7,509 nt of DNA from CAZYCC01 sp964645985. GTDB taxonomy: Bacteria; Bacillota; Clostridia; Oscillospirales; CAG-272. The notes below the pieces were generated by a model, which saw nothing but the letters and a program-made list of their open reading frames with translations, was not told the origin of the DNA and made no database searches. Where the stretch lies: positions 1 to 7,509 of the forward strand of contig CAZYCC010000076.1 in assembly GCA_964645985.1 (NCBI GenBank), read 5' to 3'. The number at the start of each line of letters is the position of its first letter. The stretch's first letter is position 1. Below are positions 1-6,500 of this stretch, piece after piece. The position numbers were made by a program, and so were the translations under genes.

Positions 1-3
1 CCC

Positions 4-36
4 GAAAACGGAAAAAATTTACAGAAAACGGAAAAA
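4..36. repeat. Short A-rich direct repeat at left edge
   Basis: The 13-mer GAAAACGGAAAAA occurs at 4-16 and again at 24-36, a 20-bp period. Nothing else in 1-78 looks like a gene, and the segment is cut by the window edge. It resembles the CGAAAA-rich style of the other intergenic stretches here. No function is assigned. Confidence 0.5.
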
Positions 37-78
37 TTCGCCCGATCGCCGAGAGCCCGCGAAGCCTTGCGCCACAAA

Positions 79-110
79 GGATTATAAAGAAAACCGCCCG
101 GGTGGGCGGT
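79..110 (-). terminator. Intrinsic terminator of the tRNA-Gly transcript
   Basis: Read on the minus strand, ACCGCCC (110-104) pairs with GGGCGGT (99-93) across a 4-nt loop. A T-rich tail, TTTCTTTATAAT, follows at 92-81. The hairpin begins ten bases after the tRNA 3' CCA, which is where a terminator of a single-tRNA transcription unit would sit. Confidence 0.75.
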
Positions 111-120
111 GGCGGCGGAA

Positions 121-194
121 TGGAGCGAGATACGGGAATTGAACCCGCTTCTCAACCTTGGGAAGGTCGCATTCTACCGGTGAACTAATCTCGC
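121..194 (-). tRNA. tRNA-Gly (anticodon CCC)
   Basis: The reverse complement folds as a complete cloverleaf. The 7-bp acceptor stem GCGAGAT/ATCTCGC is perfect. The D stem is GTTC/GAAT with one G-U pair. The anticodon stem is CGACC/GGTTG around loop TTCCCAA, giving anticodon CCC at 160-162. The T stem GCGGG/CCCGT encloses TTCAATT. The discriminator base is T (U73), as expected for bacterial glycine tRNAs, and CCA is encoded in the DNA (123-121). It reads GGG glycine codons. It is a single-gene unit with its own promoter (262-290), a structured leader (200-255) and a terminator (79-110), and it diverges from glnN. Confidence 0.96.
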
Positions 195-199
195 GGGGT

Positions 200-255
200 G
201 CATGGGGGGTGCGGGTACGCTCTCGCGTACCCGCGGGGGGCGGGTCCCCCCATGC
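200..255 (-). promoter_or_regulatory. Long nested hairpin in the tRNA-Gly 5' leader
   Basis: An outer 10-bp stem (GCATGGGGGG at 200-209 with CCCCCCATGC at 246-255) encloses an inner perfect 10-bp stem (211-220 with 225-234). In the minus-strand RNA the inner stem is capped by GAGA, a GNRA-type tetraloop. The predicted transcription start, about 7 nt past the -10 box, falls at the foot of the outer stem. Nearly the whole 61-nt pre-tRNA leader would therefore be one hairpin ending 5 nt before tRNA base 1. An alternative GGGGGG/CCCCCC pairing (251-246 with 240-235) would compete with the outer stem. The pairing is visible in the sequence; any role in RNase P processing or regulation is inference. 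Confidence 0.7.
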
Positions 256-261
256 GGTAGC

Positions 262-290
262 AGTATACCACACCCGCACCCCCCTGTCAA
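262..290 (-). promoter_or_regulatory. Sigma-70-type promoter for tRNA-Gly
   Basis: On the minus strand a perfect -35 TTGACA (290-285) is followed by a 17-bp spacer and -10 TATACT (267-262). TGG just before the -10 matches an extended -10 element. The predicted start is near 255-258, directly upstream of the leader hairpin. Confidence 0.9.
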
Positions 291-299
291 GGGGTTTTC

Positions 300-379
300 C
301 GAGATTTTCCCGAAAAATTCTCCCGCCCCGTTTTTCGCGAAAAGCTCGATTCTTTCGCGAAAAAATCGCGTTTTTCCTC
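300..379. promoter_or_regulatory. Divergent intergenic core with AT-armed palindromes
   Basis: This lies between the -35 boxes of the divergent tRNA-Gly and glnN promoters. It holds the perfect palindromes TTTTCGCGAAAA (332-343) and TTTCGCGAAA (353-362), plus A- and T-tracts at 313-317, 331-335, 360-365 and 371-375. The A/T tracts could act as UP elements for both promoters, and the palindromes could be protein sites. No known operator consensus was recognised. Confidence 0.45.
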
Positions 380-408
380 TTGACAAGCCGCAATTCCCGC
401 GCTATACT
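380..408 (+). promoter_or_regulatory. Sigma-70-type promoter for glnN
   Basis: A perfect -35 TTGACA (380-385), a 17-bp spacer and -10 TATACT (403-408) predict a start near 414-416. That is about 350 nt upstream of the glnN start codon. There is no extended -10. A weaker AT-rich patch, TATATTATAT, at 734-743 close to the gene could be a secondary -10 but lacks a good -35. Confidence 0.85.
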
Positions 409-414
409 TCTTTT

Positions 415-766
415 TGCGCGGGAAATTTCCCCTCCCCCACCGCTTTCCCCCGAAAATCCCCCTGTCCCGGCTCGCGCCAAGGAAGTTTTCCCCGCAAAAA
501 TTTTTGTTTCCGCGAAAAACTGCGCGGTTTTCCCTCTTTGCGGGAAAATTTCCATCGCAAAATCGCGCTCCCCGCGATTTTCCCGCGATATTCTCCCGTT
601 TTCCGGAAAAACCCCCCTCCCTTCGCCCTTTGCGCGCGATTTTCCCCTCTCCCTGCCCTCCCTCCTCCTCCCGCGCCTCCCGAGAAATTTTTTCCCCGCC
701 CCGCGCGCTCCTTGCTCTCGATTTTCCCTTCCTTATATTATATCCCCCTCCTCGAAAGGACACCCC
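415..766 (+). promoter_or_regulatory. Long C-rich, G-poor 5' leader of glnN
   Basis: If transcription starts at the 380-408 promoter, glnN has an untranslated leader of about 350 nt. Counting by eye, 421-720 contains about 127 C and 50 G, and it includes long pyrimidine runs (about 639-681). C-rich, G-poor RNA is typical of Rho loading (rut) regions. Small palindromes lie in it: GGGAAATTTCCC (420-431), CAAAAATTTTTG (495-506), TTTTCCGGAAAA (599-610), and a 7-bp TTTTCCC/GGGAAAA hairpin (528-534 with 542-548). No known riboswitch, T-box or convincing leader peptide was recognised. A 118-codon frame starting TTG at 414 exists only because pyrimidine-rich DNA lacks stops. Confidence 0.5.
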
Positions 767-2854
767 ATGAGCCGCTTGCAGGACAATTTCGGCAGCCTCG
801 TCTTCAACGACGCCGTGATGCGCGAGAAGCTGCCGAAGGACATTTACCGTTCGCTTCGCGAGACGATCGACGCCGGCAAAGACCTCGACAGCAACCTCGC
901 CAATGTCGTCGCCAACGCGATGAAGACCTGGGCGATCGAAAAGGGCGCGACCCACTACACCCACTGGTTTCAGCCGCTGACCGGCGTTACCGCCGAGAAG
1001 CACGACGCCTTCCTTTCCCCGCAGCAGGACGGCACCGCCATTGAGACCTTCTCCGGCAAGAACCTCATCCGCGGCGAGCCGGACGCCTCCTCCTTCCCCT
1101 CCGGGGGACTGCGCGCGACCTTCGAGGCGCGCGGCTACACCGCCTGGGACCCGACCTCCTACGCCTTCATCAAGGACGGCACGCTCTGCATCCCGACCGC
1201 CTTCTGCTCCTACGGCGGCGAGATGCTCGACAAGAAGACCCCTCTCCTGCGCTCCTGCGAGGTCCTCTCCGAGCAGGCGACGCGGGTTCTCGCGCTGCTC
1301 GGGCGCCCGACCCGCCGAGTCGTTTGCAATGTCGGCGCGGAGCAGGAGTATTTCCTCATCGACCGCAAGCTCTTTGAGCAGCGAGAGGATCTGCGCTTCA
1401 CCGGGCGCACGCTCTTCGGCGCCCCCGCCCCGAAGGGGCAGGAGCTGGAGGATCACTATTTCGGCGTTATCCGCCCGCGCGTCAAGGAATTTATGGCGGA
1501 GCTCAACGAGGAGCTCTGGCGGCTCGGCATCTACGCCTGCACCGAACACAACGAGGTCGCGCCCTCGCAGCACGAGCTCGCGCCCGCCTACGCCCTCACC
1601 AACATCGCCGCCGACCAAAATCAGCTGACGATGGAGATAATGAAGAAGGTAGCGGAGCGGCACGGCCTCGTGTGCCTGCTCCACGAGAAGCCTTTCGCCG
1701 GGCTGAACGGATCGGGTAAACACAACAACTGGTCTGTCGCCACCGCCGAAGGGGAGAACCTCTTCAAGCCGGGCGAGCGCCCCTACGAGAACACCGTGTT
1801 TCTCCTCTTCCTCACGGCTGTGATCGCCGCGGTCGATAACTACGGGGATCTGCTGCGCATCAGCGTCGCCTCCGCCTCAAACGACCACCGCCTCGGCGGC
1901 AGCGAGGCGCCGCCCGCCGTCGTTTCGCTTTATCTCGGCGATGAGCTGACCTCTATTTTGGGCGCGATTGAGCAGGGCAAGAAGTACGCCCCGCAAAAGC
2001 GCTCGGCAATGCGCACCGGCGTGCACGTCCTGCCCGATTTTCAAAAGGACACGACCGACCGCAACCGCACCTCGCCCTTCGCCTTCACCGGGAATAAGTT
2101 CGAATTTCGTATGCTCGGCTCCGCGCAGTCGATAAGCGACCCCAATATGATCCTCAACACCGCGCTCGCCGAGGTCCTCTCGGGCTACGCCGACCGCTTA
2201 GAGGGCAAGAAGGACACCGAGGCGGCGGCAAAGCGGCTCATTCGCGAGAGCTACGCCGCGCACAAGCGCATCGTCTTCAACGGCAACAACTACTCGGAGG
2301 AGTGGAAGGAGGAGGCGGAGCGGCGGGGTCTGCCGAATCTGCCGACGACCGCGGACGCGATCCCGCACTTAACCGACGAAAAAAACGTCGCGCTCTTCGA
2401 GAAGATGGGTATCTTTTCGCGCACCGAACTTTCCTCCCGCGCCGAGATTATGCTCGAGAATTACAGCAAGGTTCTGCGCATCGAGGCGCGCACCATGCTC
2501 GATATGGCATCTCGGCAGTATTTGCCCGCCGTCTCGCGCGCCGTGGACGAGAGAGCGCGCGAGCTTGCCGCCCGCGAGGCGGCATCCCTCCCGGCAGACA
2601 CCTCGCGGCGCCTGCTCTCCCCGCTTCTTTCCGATGAGGAGGCGATCGCCGACGCTATCGCGAGCCTGCGCGCGGCACTTGACGCGGCGCCCGCCGCGCA
2701 GGACGGATCGCGCGAGCAGGCGAATTACTACAAGAGCGAGGTGCGTGGGGCGATGGATAACCTTCGCGCGGCGGTCGACCGCGCCGAGGGGCGCGTCCCC
2801 GCCGATCTCTGGCCGACCCCGACCTACGCGGACCTGCTCTTCTGGGCGGAGTAA
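767..2854 (+). CDS. glnN: Type III glutamine synthetase (GlnN)
   Basis: This cytoplasmic enzyme condenses glutamate and ammonia with ATP to make glutamine, the main step of ammonia assimilation. The 695 residues fit the type III family (about 690-730), which is much longer than type I. The order is an N-terminal type III region, the catalytic core, and a C-terminal helical region. Family motifs visible are FSGKNLIRGEPDASSFPSGG (95-114), the metal-site segment GAEQEYFLID (190-199), NEVAPSQHELAPAY (262-275), the ATP/glutamate-site stretch GLNGSGKHNNWS (312-323) and NRTSPFAFTGNKFEFRMLGS (433-452). The ATG at 767 is chosen because GAAAGGA (754-760) lies 6 nt upstream and homology begins there; the frame is open back to 158, but that extension is low-complexity leader. 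It appears monocistronic, with its own promoter at 380-408 and terminator at 2883-2904. No key motif looks broken. Identification is very secure. Confidence 0.97.
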   Translation: MSRLQDNFGSLVFNDAVMREKLPKDIYRSLRETIDAGKDLDSNLANVVANAMKTWAIEKGATHYTHWFQPLTGVTAEKHDAFLSPQQDGTAIETFSGKNLIRGEPDASSFPSGGLRATFEARGYTAWDPTSYAFIKDGTLCIPTAFCSYGGEMLDKKTPLLRSCEVLSEQATRVLALLGRPTRRVVCNVGAEQEYFLIDRKLFEQREDLRFTGRTLFGAPAPKGQELEDHYFGVIRPRVKEFMAELNEELWRLGIYACTEHNEVAPSQHELAPAYALTNIAADQNQLTMEIMKKVAERHGLVCLLHEKPFAGLNGSGKHNNWSVATAEGENLFKPGERPYENTVFLLFLTAVIAAVDNYGDLLRISVASASNDHRLGGSEAPPAVVSLYLGDELTSILGAIEQGKKYAPQKRSAMRTGVHVLPDFQKDTTDRNRTSPFAFTGNKFEFRMLGSAQSISDPNMILNTALAEVLSGYADRLEGKKDTEAAAKRLIRESYAAHKRIVFNGNNYSEEWKEEAERRGLPNLPTTADAIPHLTDEKNVALFEKMGIFSRTELSSRAEIMLENYSKVLRIEARTMLDMASRQYLPAVSRAVDERARELAAREAASLPADTSRRLLSPLLSDEEAIADAIASLRAALDAAPAAQDGSREQANYYKSEVRGAMDNLRAAVDRAEGRVPADLWPTPTYADLLFWAE

Positions 2855-2882
2855 CTCCCCGCCCCTCTCCTTGCCGCAAAAG

Positions 2883-2904
2883 ACCCCGCCCCCGCGGGGT
2901 TTTT
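2883..2904 (+). terminator. Intrinsic terminator after glnN
   Basis: ACCCCGC (2883-2889) pairs with GCGGGGT (2894-2900) around a CCCC loop, and a five-T run follows (2900-2904). An upstream AAAAG (2878-2882) can extend the stem into the T run, so weak termination on the other strand is also possible. It lies 28 bp past the glnN stop. Confidence 0.88.
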
Positions 2905-2936
2905 GCGCGCTATAGGCGATAGATCGTCGCCCGACG

Positions 2937-3218
2937 GCGCATATATAAATAATGTAGCGATGCCGCACACTCTCCCCCGCGCGCATATATAATAATGTAG
3001 GAACGTTCGCTCCCTGCGCATATATAAATAATGTAGTGACCACTCCGTGCGGCGCGTATATATAATGTAGGAACTCGCCCGCGCCCGCGCGAAGTGGGCG
3101 ATGTACGACCCGCGCGGGCGAAGAGAATGGACCCCCGCCCGCGCCGGGTGCCGCGCCGTTCCCGCGCCCCGCACGTCACTTGCGCGCTGCACCCGCGCGC
3201 GTATATATAATAATGTAG
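2937..3218 (+). repeat. Five-copy AT-rich interspersed repeat array
   Basis: Five direct copies of a unit of the form GCGC(A/G)TATATA..AATGTAG lie at 2937-2957, 2981-3000, 3016-3036, 3052-3070 and 3197-3218. They differ mainly by small indels in the A/T core. The intervening sequences are unrelated and GC-rich (23, 15, 15 and 126 bp). Copies 2, 4 and 5 are followed by GAAC and contain an exact TATAAT; copies 4 and 5 share homology further downstream (GAACT.GCCC.CGCC). In the opposite direction they read CTACATTAT...GCGC. The irregular spacing and lack of similar-sized spacers argue against CRISPR. No open reading frame here looks real. It resembles a short dispersed repeat family of unknown function. 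Confidence 0.85.
3075..3121. repeat. GC-rich inverted repeat between repeat copies 4 and 5
   Basis: TCGCCCGCGC (3075-3084) is the exact reverse complement of GCGCGGGCGA (3112-3121). A second overlapping arm, CGCCCGCGCG (3082-3091), can pair with 3111-3120 instead. The RNA would have two mutually exclusive 10-bp stems. The element lies in the 126-bp segment bracketed by repeat copies 4 and 5. Function is unknown; in DNA this GC-rich, chance complementarity is moderately likely. Confidence 0.5.
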
Positions 3219-3283
3219 GAACTTGCCCTCGCCCCGCGCGGGGAAGCTGCCGCCGAGGGAATTGGTGCGGCTCTCTTCCCCGG

Positions 3284-3331
3284 GGAGAGGGCGCGCTCCC
3301 CCGCGCCCCGCTCCGCGCCTCTCCGGTTTTT
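3284..3331 (+). terminator. Terminator-like hairpin upstream of the scaffoldin promoter
   Basis: GGAGAGG plus CGCG (3284-3295, one bulged G) pairs with CGCG plus CCTCTCC (3314-3324). GG and a five-T run (3327-3331) follow, then a second T run at 3337-3341. This would insulate the promoter at 3397 from any transcript crossing the repeat region. A competing local hairpin in the 3271-3289 segment and an 18-nt loop lower confidence. The palindrome CCCCGCGCGGGG lies nearby at 3232-3243. Confidence 0.45.
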
Positions 3332-3396
3332 CTTGATTTTTCTGCGAAATTTTGAAATTTTTTTGACCGAATGGCGCATTTCGGCGAAATTTCCGC

Positions 3397-3425
3397 TTGA
3401 CAATGCGATTTGGATGTGTTATACT
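3397..3425 (+). promoter_or_regulatory. Sigma-70-type promoter for the scaffoldin-like gene
   Basis: A perfect -35 TTGACA (3397-3402), a 17-bp spacer and -10 TATACT (3420-3425) with a preceding TGT (extended -10) are visible. A/T tracts upstream (about 3344-3392) could serve as an UP element. The predicted start is near 3432, about 90 nt before the ATG. The -10 and the bases after it (TATACTGCTAC) are identical to those of the tRNA-Gly promoter on the other strand. Confidence 0.9.
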
Positions 3426-3434
3426 GCTACTGCT

Positions 3435-3491
3435 CCCGAGTGGGGGGTGGTGCGTCTATCCCCAAAAGTGCCCGTCACACGGGCTCTCGGG
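3435..3491 (+). promoter_or_regulatory. Foldable 5' leader, possible three-way junction
   Basis: CCCGAG (3435-3440) can pair with CTCGGG (3486-3491), enclosing two further helices. These are TGGGG (3441-3445) with CCCCA (3460-3464), and CCCGT (3471-3475) with ACGGG (3479-3483). The element begins within a few bases of the predicted transcript start and ends about 20 nt before the ribosome-binding site. No known riboswitch consensus was recognised. The pairing is seen in the sequence; a sensory or stability role is inference. Confidence 0.4.
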
Positions 3492-3521
3492 CCAAGGAAA
3501 ACGACCAAACGAGGCGACCTT

Positions 3522-6500
3522 ATGAAAAGGCTCACGGCACTGACGCTTGCCCTGCTTCTGGTTCTATCGATGACGCCGATGATGGCGATCTACACCGCCG
3601 CCGCCGAGGCGGGGCCGACTGAGATCAAAATCACGCCCAACAATATGGGCATCACCAGCCTTTGCACCGGTCCGAATGACACCTATTTCGGCCGTGCTGT
3701 TTTCGGTGAGTACGGCGGCGCGACGCTCTTCGGCATTCGCTACCAAGCGGAAAACGAGAGGGATCTTGAGCTGCCCTTGAGCGCCTTCCTCGAATCGCTC
3801 GGCTATGTGGCGGGCGACACGGAGAGCGTCGACAGCTGGGGCGAGAACGTCAAGTGGAAAATCACCGCGACCGACCGCGACGGCAAGCAAAAGGTCTACA
3901 CCGAGGGCCCGCAGCTTGTCGTGTATGACATCTCCGGCACCAGCACCGGTGTGCTGTACCTCAAAGCGGACACTCCGGACGACGAGAAGCCCTTCGTCAC
4001 CTTCGGCAACGAGTACAGCCTCGACATTGAAATTCAGGTCGACGGAGCGGTGAAATACACCGCGCAGCACGACAACTTCAAGCTGACCGAAAAGCCCAAC
4101 TGCAACAATACAGTTGCGCACCAAGCTGACCTTGATAAAAACGGCGGCGTGCACGGGCTTATCTTCCAAGATAAAGACATCGGCGCGAGCGGAGACGCGC
4201 TGTACGCCGCTCCCGCCGAGGAGAGGGCGGTCACGCTCGGCCTCACCGCCGCGCCGACCACCGTCGCCCCCGGCGCGCAGGCGCTTGCGATCACCGTTAC
4301 GGCGAGCGGCATCGCCGCCGAGGGCGCGAACGGCTGGCAGTTCGGCGTGACCTATAACACCACCGCGTTCGAGTTCGTTTCGGCATCTCACGCTCCCGGC
4401 GTGGAAGCGTCAAACGTGCACGGCTTCGCCTCGACCGACGCGGATACCTACGGCGCGCCCCTGACGGTGGGCTGCGCTTTGGGCGGCGGCAAGACGGTCG
4501 CCGACGGCGAAACACTCGCCGTCCTCACCTTCCGCGTGAAGGAGGATGCCGAGAACTCCGCCTACACCTTCGCAACGACAAGCGACCTCAAAGGCGACTC
4601 CGCCTGCTTCTACCTGATGGTTTCGGGCGAGCCCGACCCGACCGAGACCGACTACACCATTACAAACGGCGAGGTGAGCGTCACCGTGCAGGGTCTCACG
4701 CACGTCGAGGCGAAGGACGCGACCTGCGAGGAGCCAGGCAACAAAGAATATTACACCGACGGGCAGGGCAACTACTACCTCGATGCCGCCGGCAGCCAGC
4801 CGACGACACTTGAGGAAGTCACCATCCCCGCGACCGGCCACACCCCCACGCATCACGAGGCGGTTCCCCCGACCTGCACCGAGGCGGGAACCATTGAATA
4901 TTGGGAGTGCAGCGTCTGCGGGAAATATTTCCGCGACGCGGACACCACCGACGAAATTGCCGACAAGAATGTCACCGACCCCGCGAAGGGCCATACCCTT
5001 GCCAAGGTAGAGGCGACCGAGCCGACCGCGACAGAGCCGGGCTATAAAGAACACTGGAAGTGCAGTGTCTGCGAGAAGCTCTTCGAGGATGAGCTGGGCG
5101 AGCGCGAAACGACGCTCGAGAGTTTGACCATCCCGCCGATCGGTTCCTTTGCCCTGACGCTGACCCCTAACCGCGCCGTCGTCAATGCCGGCGAGACCTT
5201 TACCGTGACGCTGCGGCTCTCGGATATTCCGGCGAGCGGCGCTGCCGGTTGGGACATCGCCCTTACCTATCCCGACAGCGTTGAGCTGCTCTCGGCGGAG
5301 AACGGGACGAGCACCGAGGGGAAGATTCTCGGCGTCCTTAACAAAGAGTCCCGGCACCTCATGGGCACGGTCACCGGGCTTGACGGCAGCGGTGTCGTCA
5401 ACCTCAAGGAATCGACCGACATTGCGACGCTGACCTTCCGCGCGTCGGACACGGTACTCTCATCGGGCGAGGCGGAGATTACGGCGAGCATCGAGGATAT
5501 TTACTACATCAACCCGGATCTCCCTGACAATAACGAGATCACCTCTCCCAAACCGGCGGTGGAGCCCGCGACGGTCCACGTCTCCCCGGTCGTCCCGCAC
5601 GGCAGCGCGACGCTCACGGTCGGCTCAGTTTCGGGCGACATCGGCGACACGGTCGAGGTGACGATTGATCTTACCGAAAACACAGGTCTATCGACCGCGC
5701 TCCTGCGCGTTGCCTACGACGCGGGGCTGACGCTGACAGGCATCACCAACGGCAGCATTCTCACTGCCGAGGGCGGCGCCGCTCCCTCTTGGAGCACCGC
5801 CCCCGAGGATTTCGCGAAGAACCCCTACACCGTCTTGTGGGATGGGGATCTCTCCGAGACGACTACCGCCACCGGCACGCTCGTCACGCTAACCTTTAAA
5901 ATCTCAGATGAGGCGGAGCTCGGCGACACCTACACCGTGCGCGTCCTCACCGACGAGGATAACTGCGAGGTCTACACGAAAGACCTCGTTCCGGTCGATG
6001 TGACTGCAACGCCCGGCGAGGTGACGGTCGCCTGCACGAAGATCGACGCCGACGGCGAGTGGAATTACGACGCGGCGACCCACTATCACGAGGATGTCCA
6101 CGGGCACAAATTCGATATTGAGGAGCACCGCGGCGGCACCGCCGACTGCCAACATCGGGCGGTTTGTGAGGTCTGCGGGCAGAGCTACGGCGAGCTGGGG
6201 CCGCACAAGCTGACCCTCGTCCCGGCGAAGCTGCCGACGACGACCGAGGAGGGCAACCTCGCCTACTACCGCTGCGAGATTTGCGGCAAGCTCTTCAAGG
6301 ATGCCGAAGGTCTCATCGAGACGACCCGCGACGAGGTCATTCTCCCGCCCATCGAGGCTCTCCTTGGCGATGTCAACAGCGACGGCCTCGTCGACGATGC
6401 CGACCGCCTCGCGCTCTCGCACTTCCTCGCGGGGTGGCAGGAGCAGCTCGACATCGGCATTAACGAGCAGCAGTCGGATGTCAACATGGACGGCAAGGTG

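Noticed and set aside
158..766. N-terminal extension of the glutamine synthetase frame by 203 residues
   Set aside because: The extension overlaps the antisense tRNA gene and the 380-408 promoter, is low-complexity, and homology plus a good ribosome-binding site start at 767.
415..766. T-box or glutamine riboswitch in the glnN leader
   Set aside because: No T-box core sequence, specifier loop, antiterminator pair or known glutamine aptamer motif is visible.
414..770. 118-codon frame starting TTG and overlapping glnN by ATGA, as a possible leader protein
   Set aside because: It starts at the predicted transcript start with no ribosome-binding site, has Phe/Pro/Arg/Ser low complexity, and is explained by pyrimidine-rich DNA lacking stop codons.
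287..1723. 478-codon minus-strand frame opposite glnN
   Set aside because: It is antisense to a highly conserved gene and shows no recognisable protein motif; GC-rich third positions create such shadow frames.
2824..3192. Minus-strand frames across the repeat array (YIIIY/LHYLYMRR-type peptides)
   Set aside because: The peptide repeats merely translate the DNA repeat units, and there is no ribosome-binding site or family resemblance.
2937..3218. CRISPR array
   Set aside because: The repeat units vary in length and sequence, spacers are 15, 15, 23 and 126 bp, and no cas gene is nearby.
3333..3521. Earlier start of the scaffoldin-like protein
   Set aside because: The extra 63 residues would span the consensus promoter at 3397-3425 and put the signal peptide inside the protein; the ATG at 3522 has GAGG upstream.
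4410..5357. 315-codon minus-strand frame inside the scaffoldin-like gene
   Set aside because: It is antisense to clearly modular coding sequence and has no domain signature, so it is a shadow frame.
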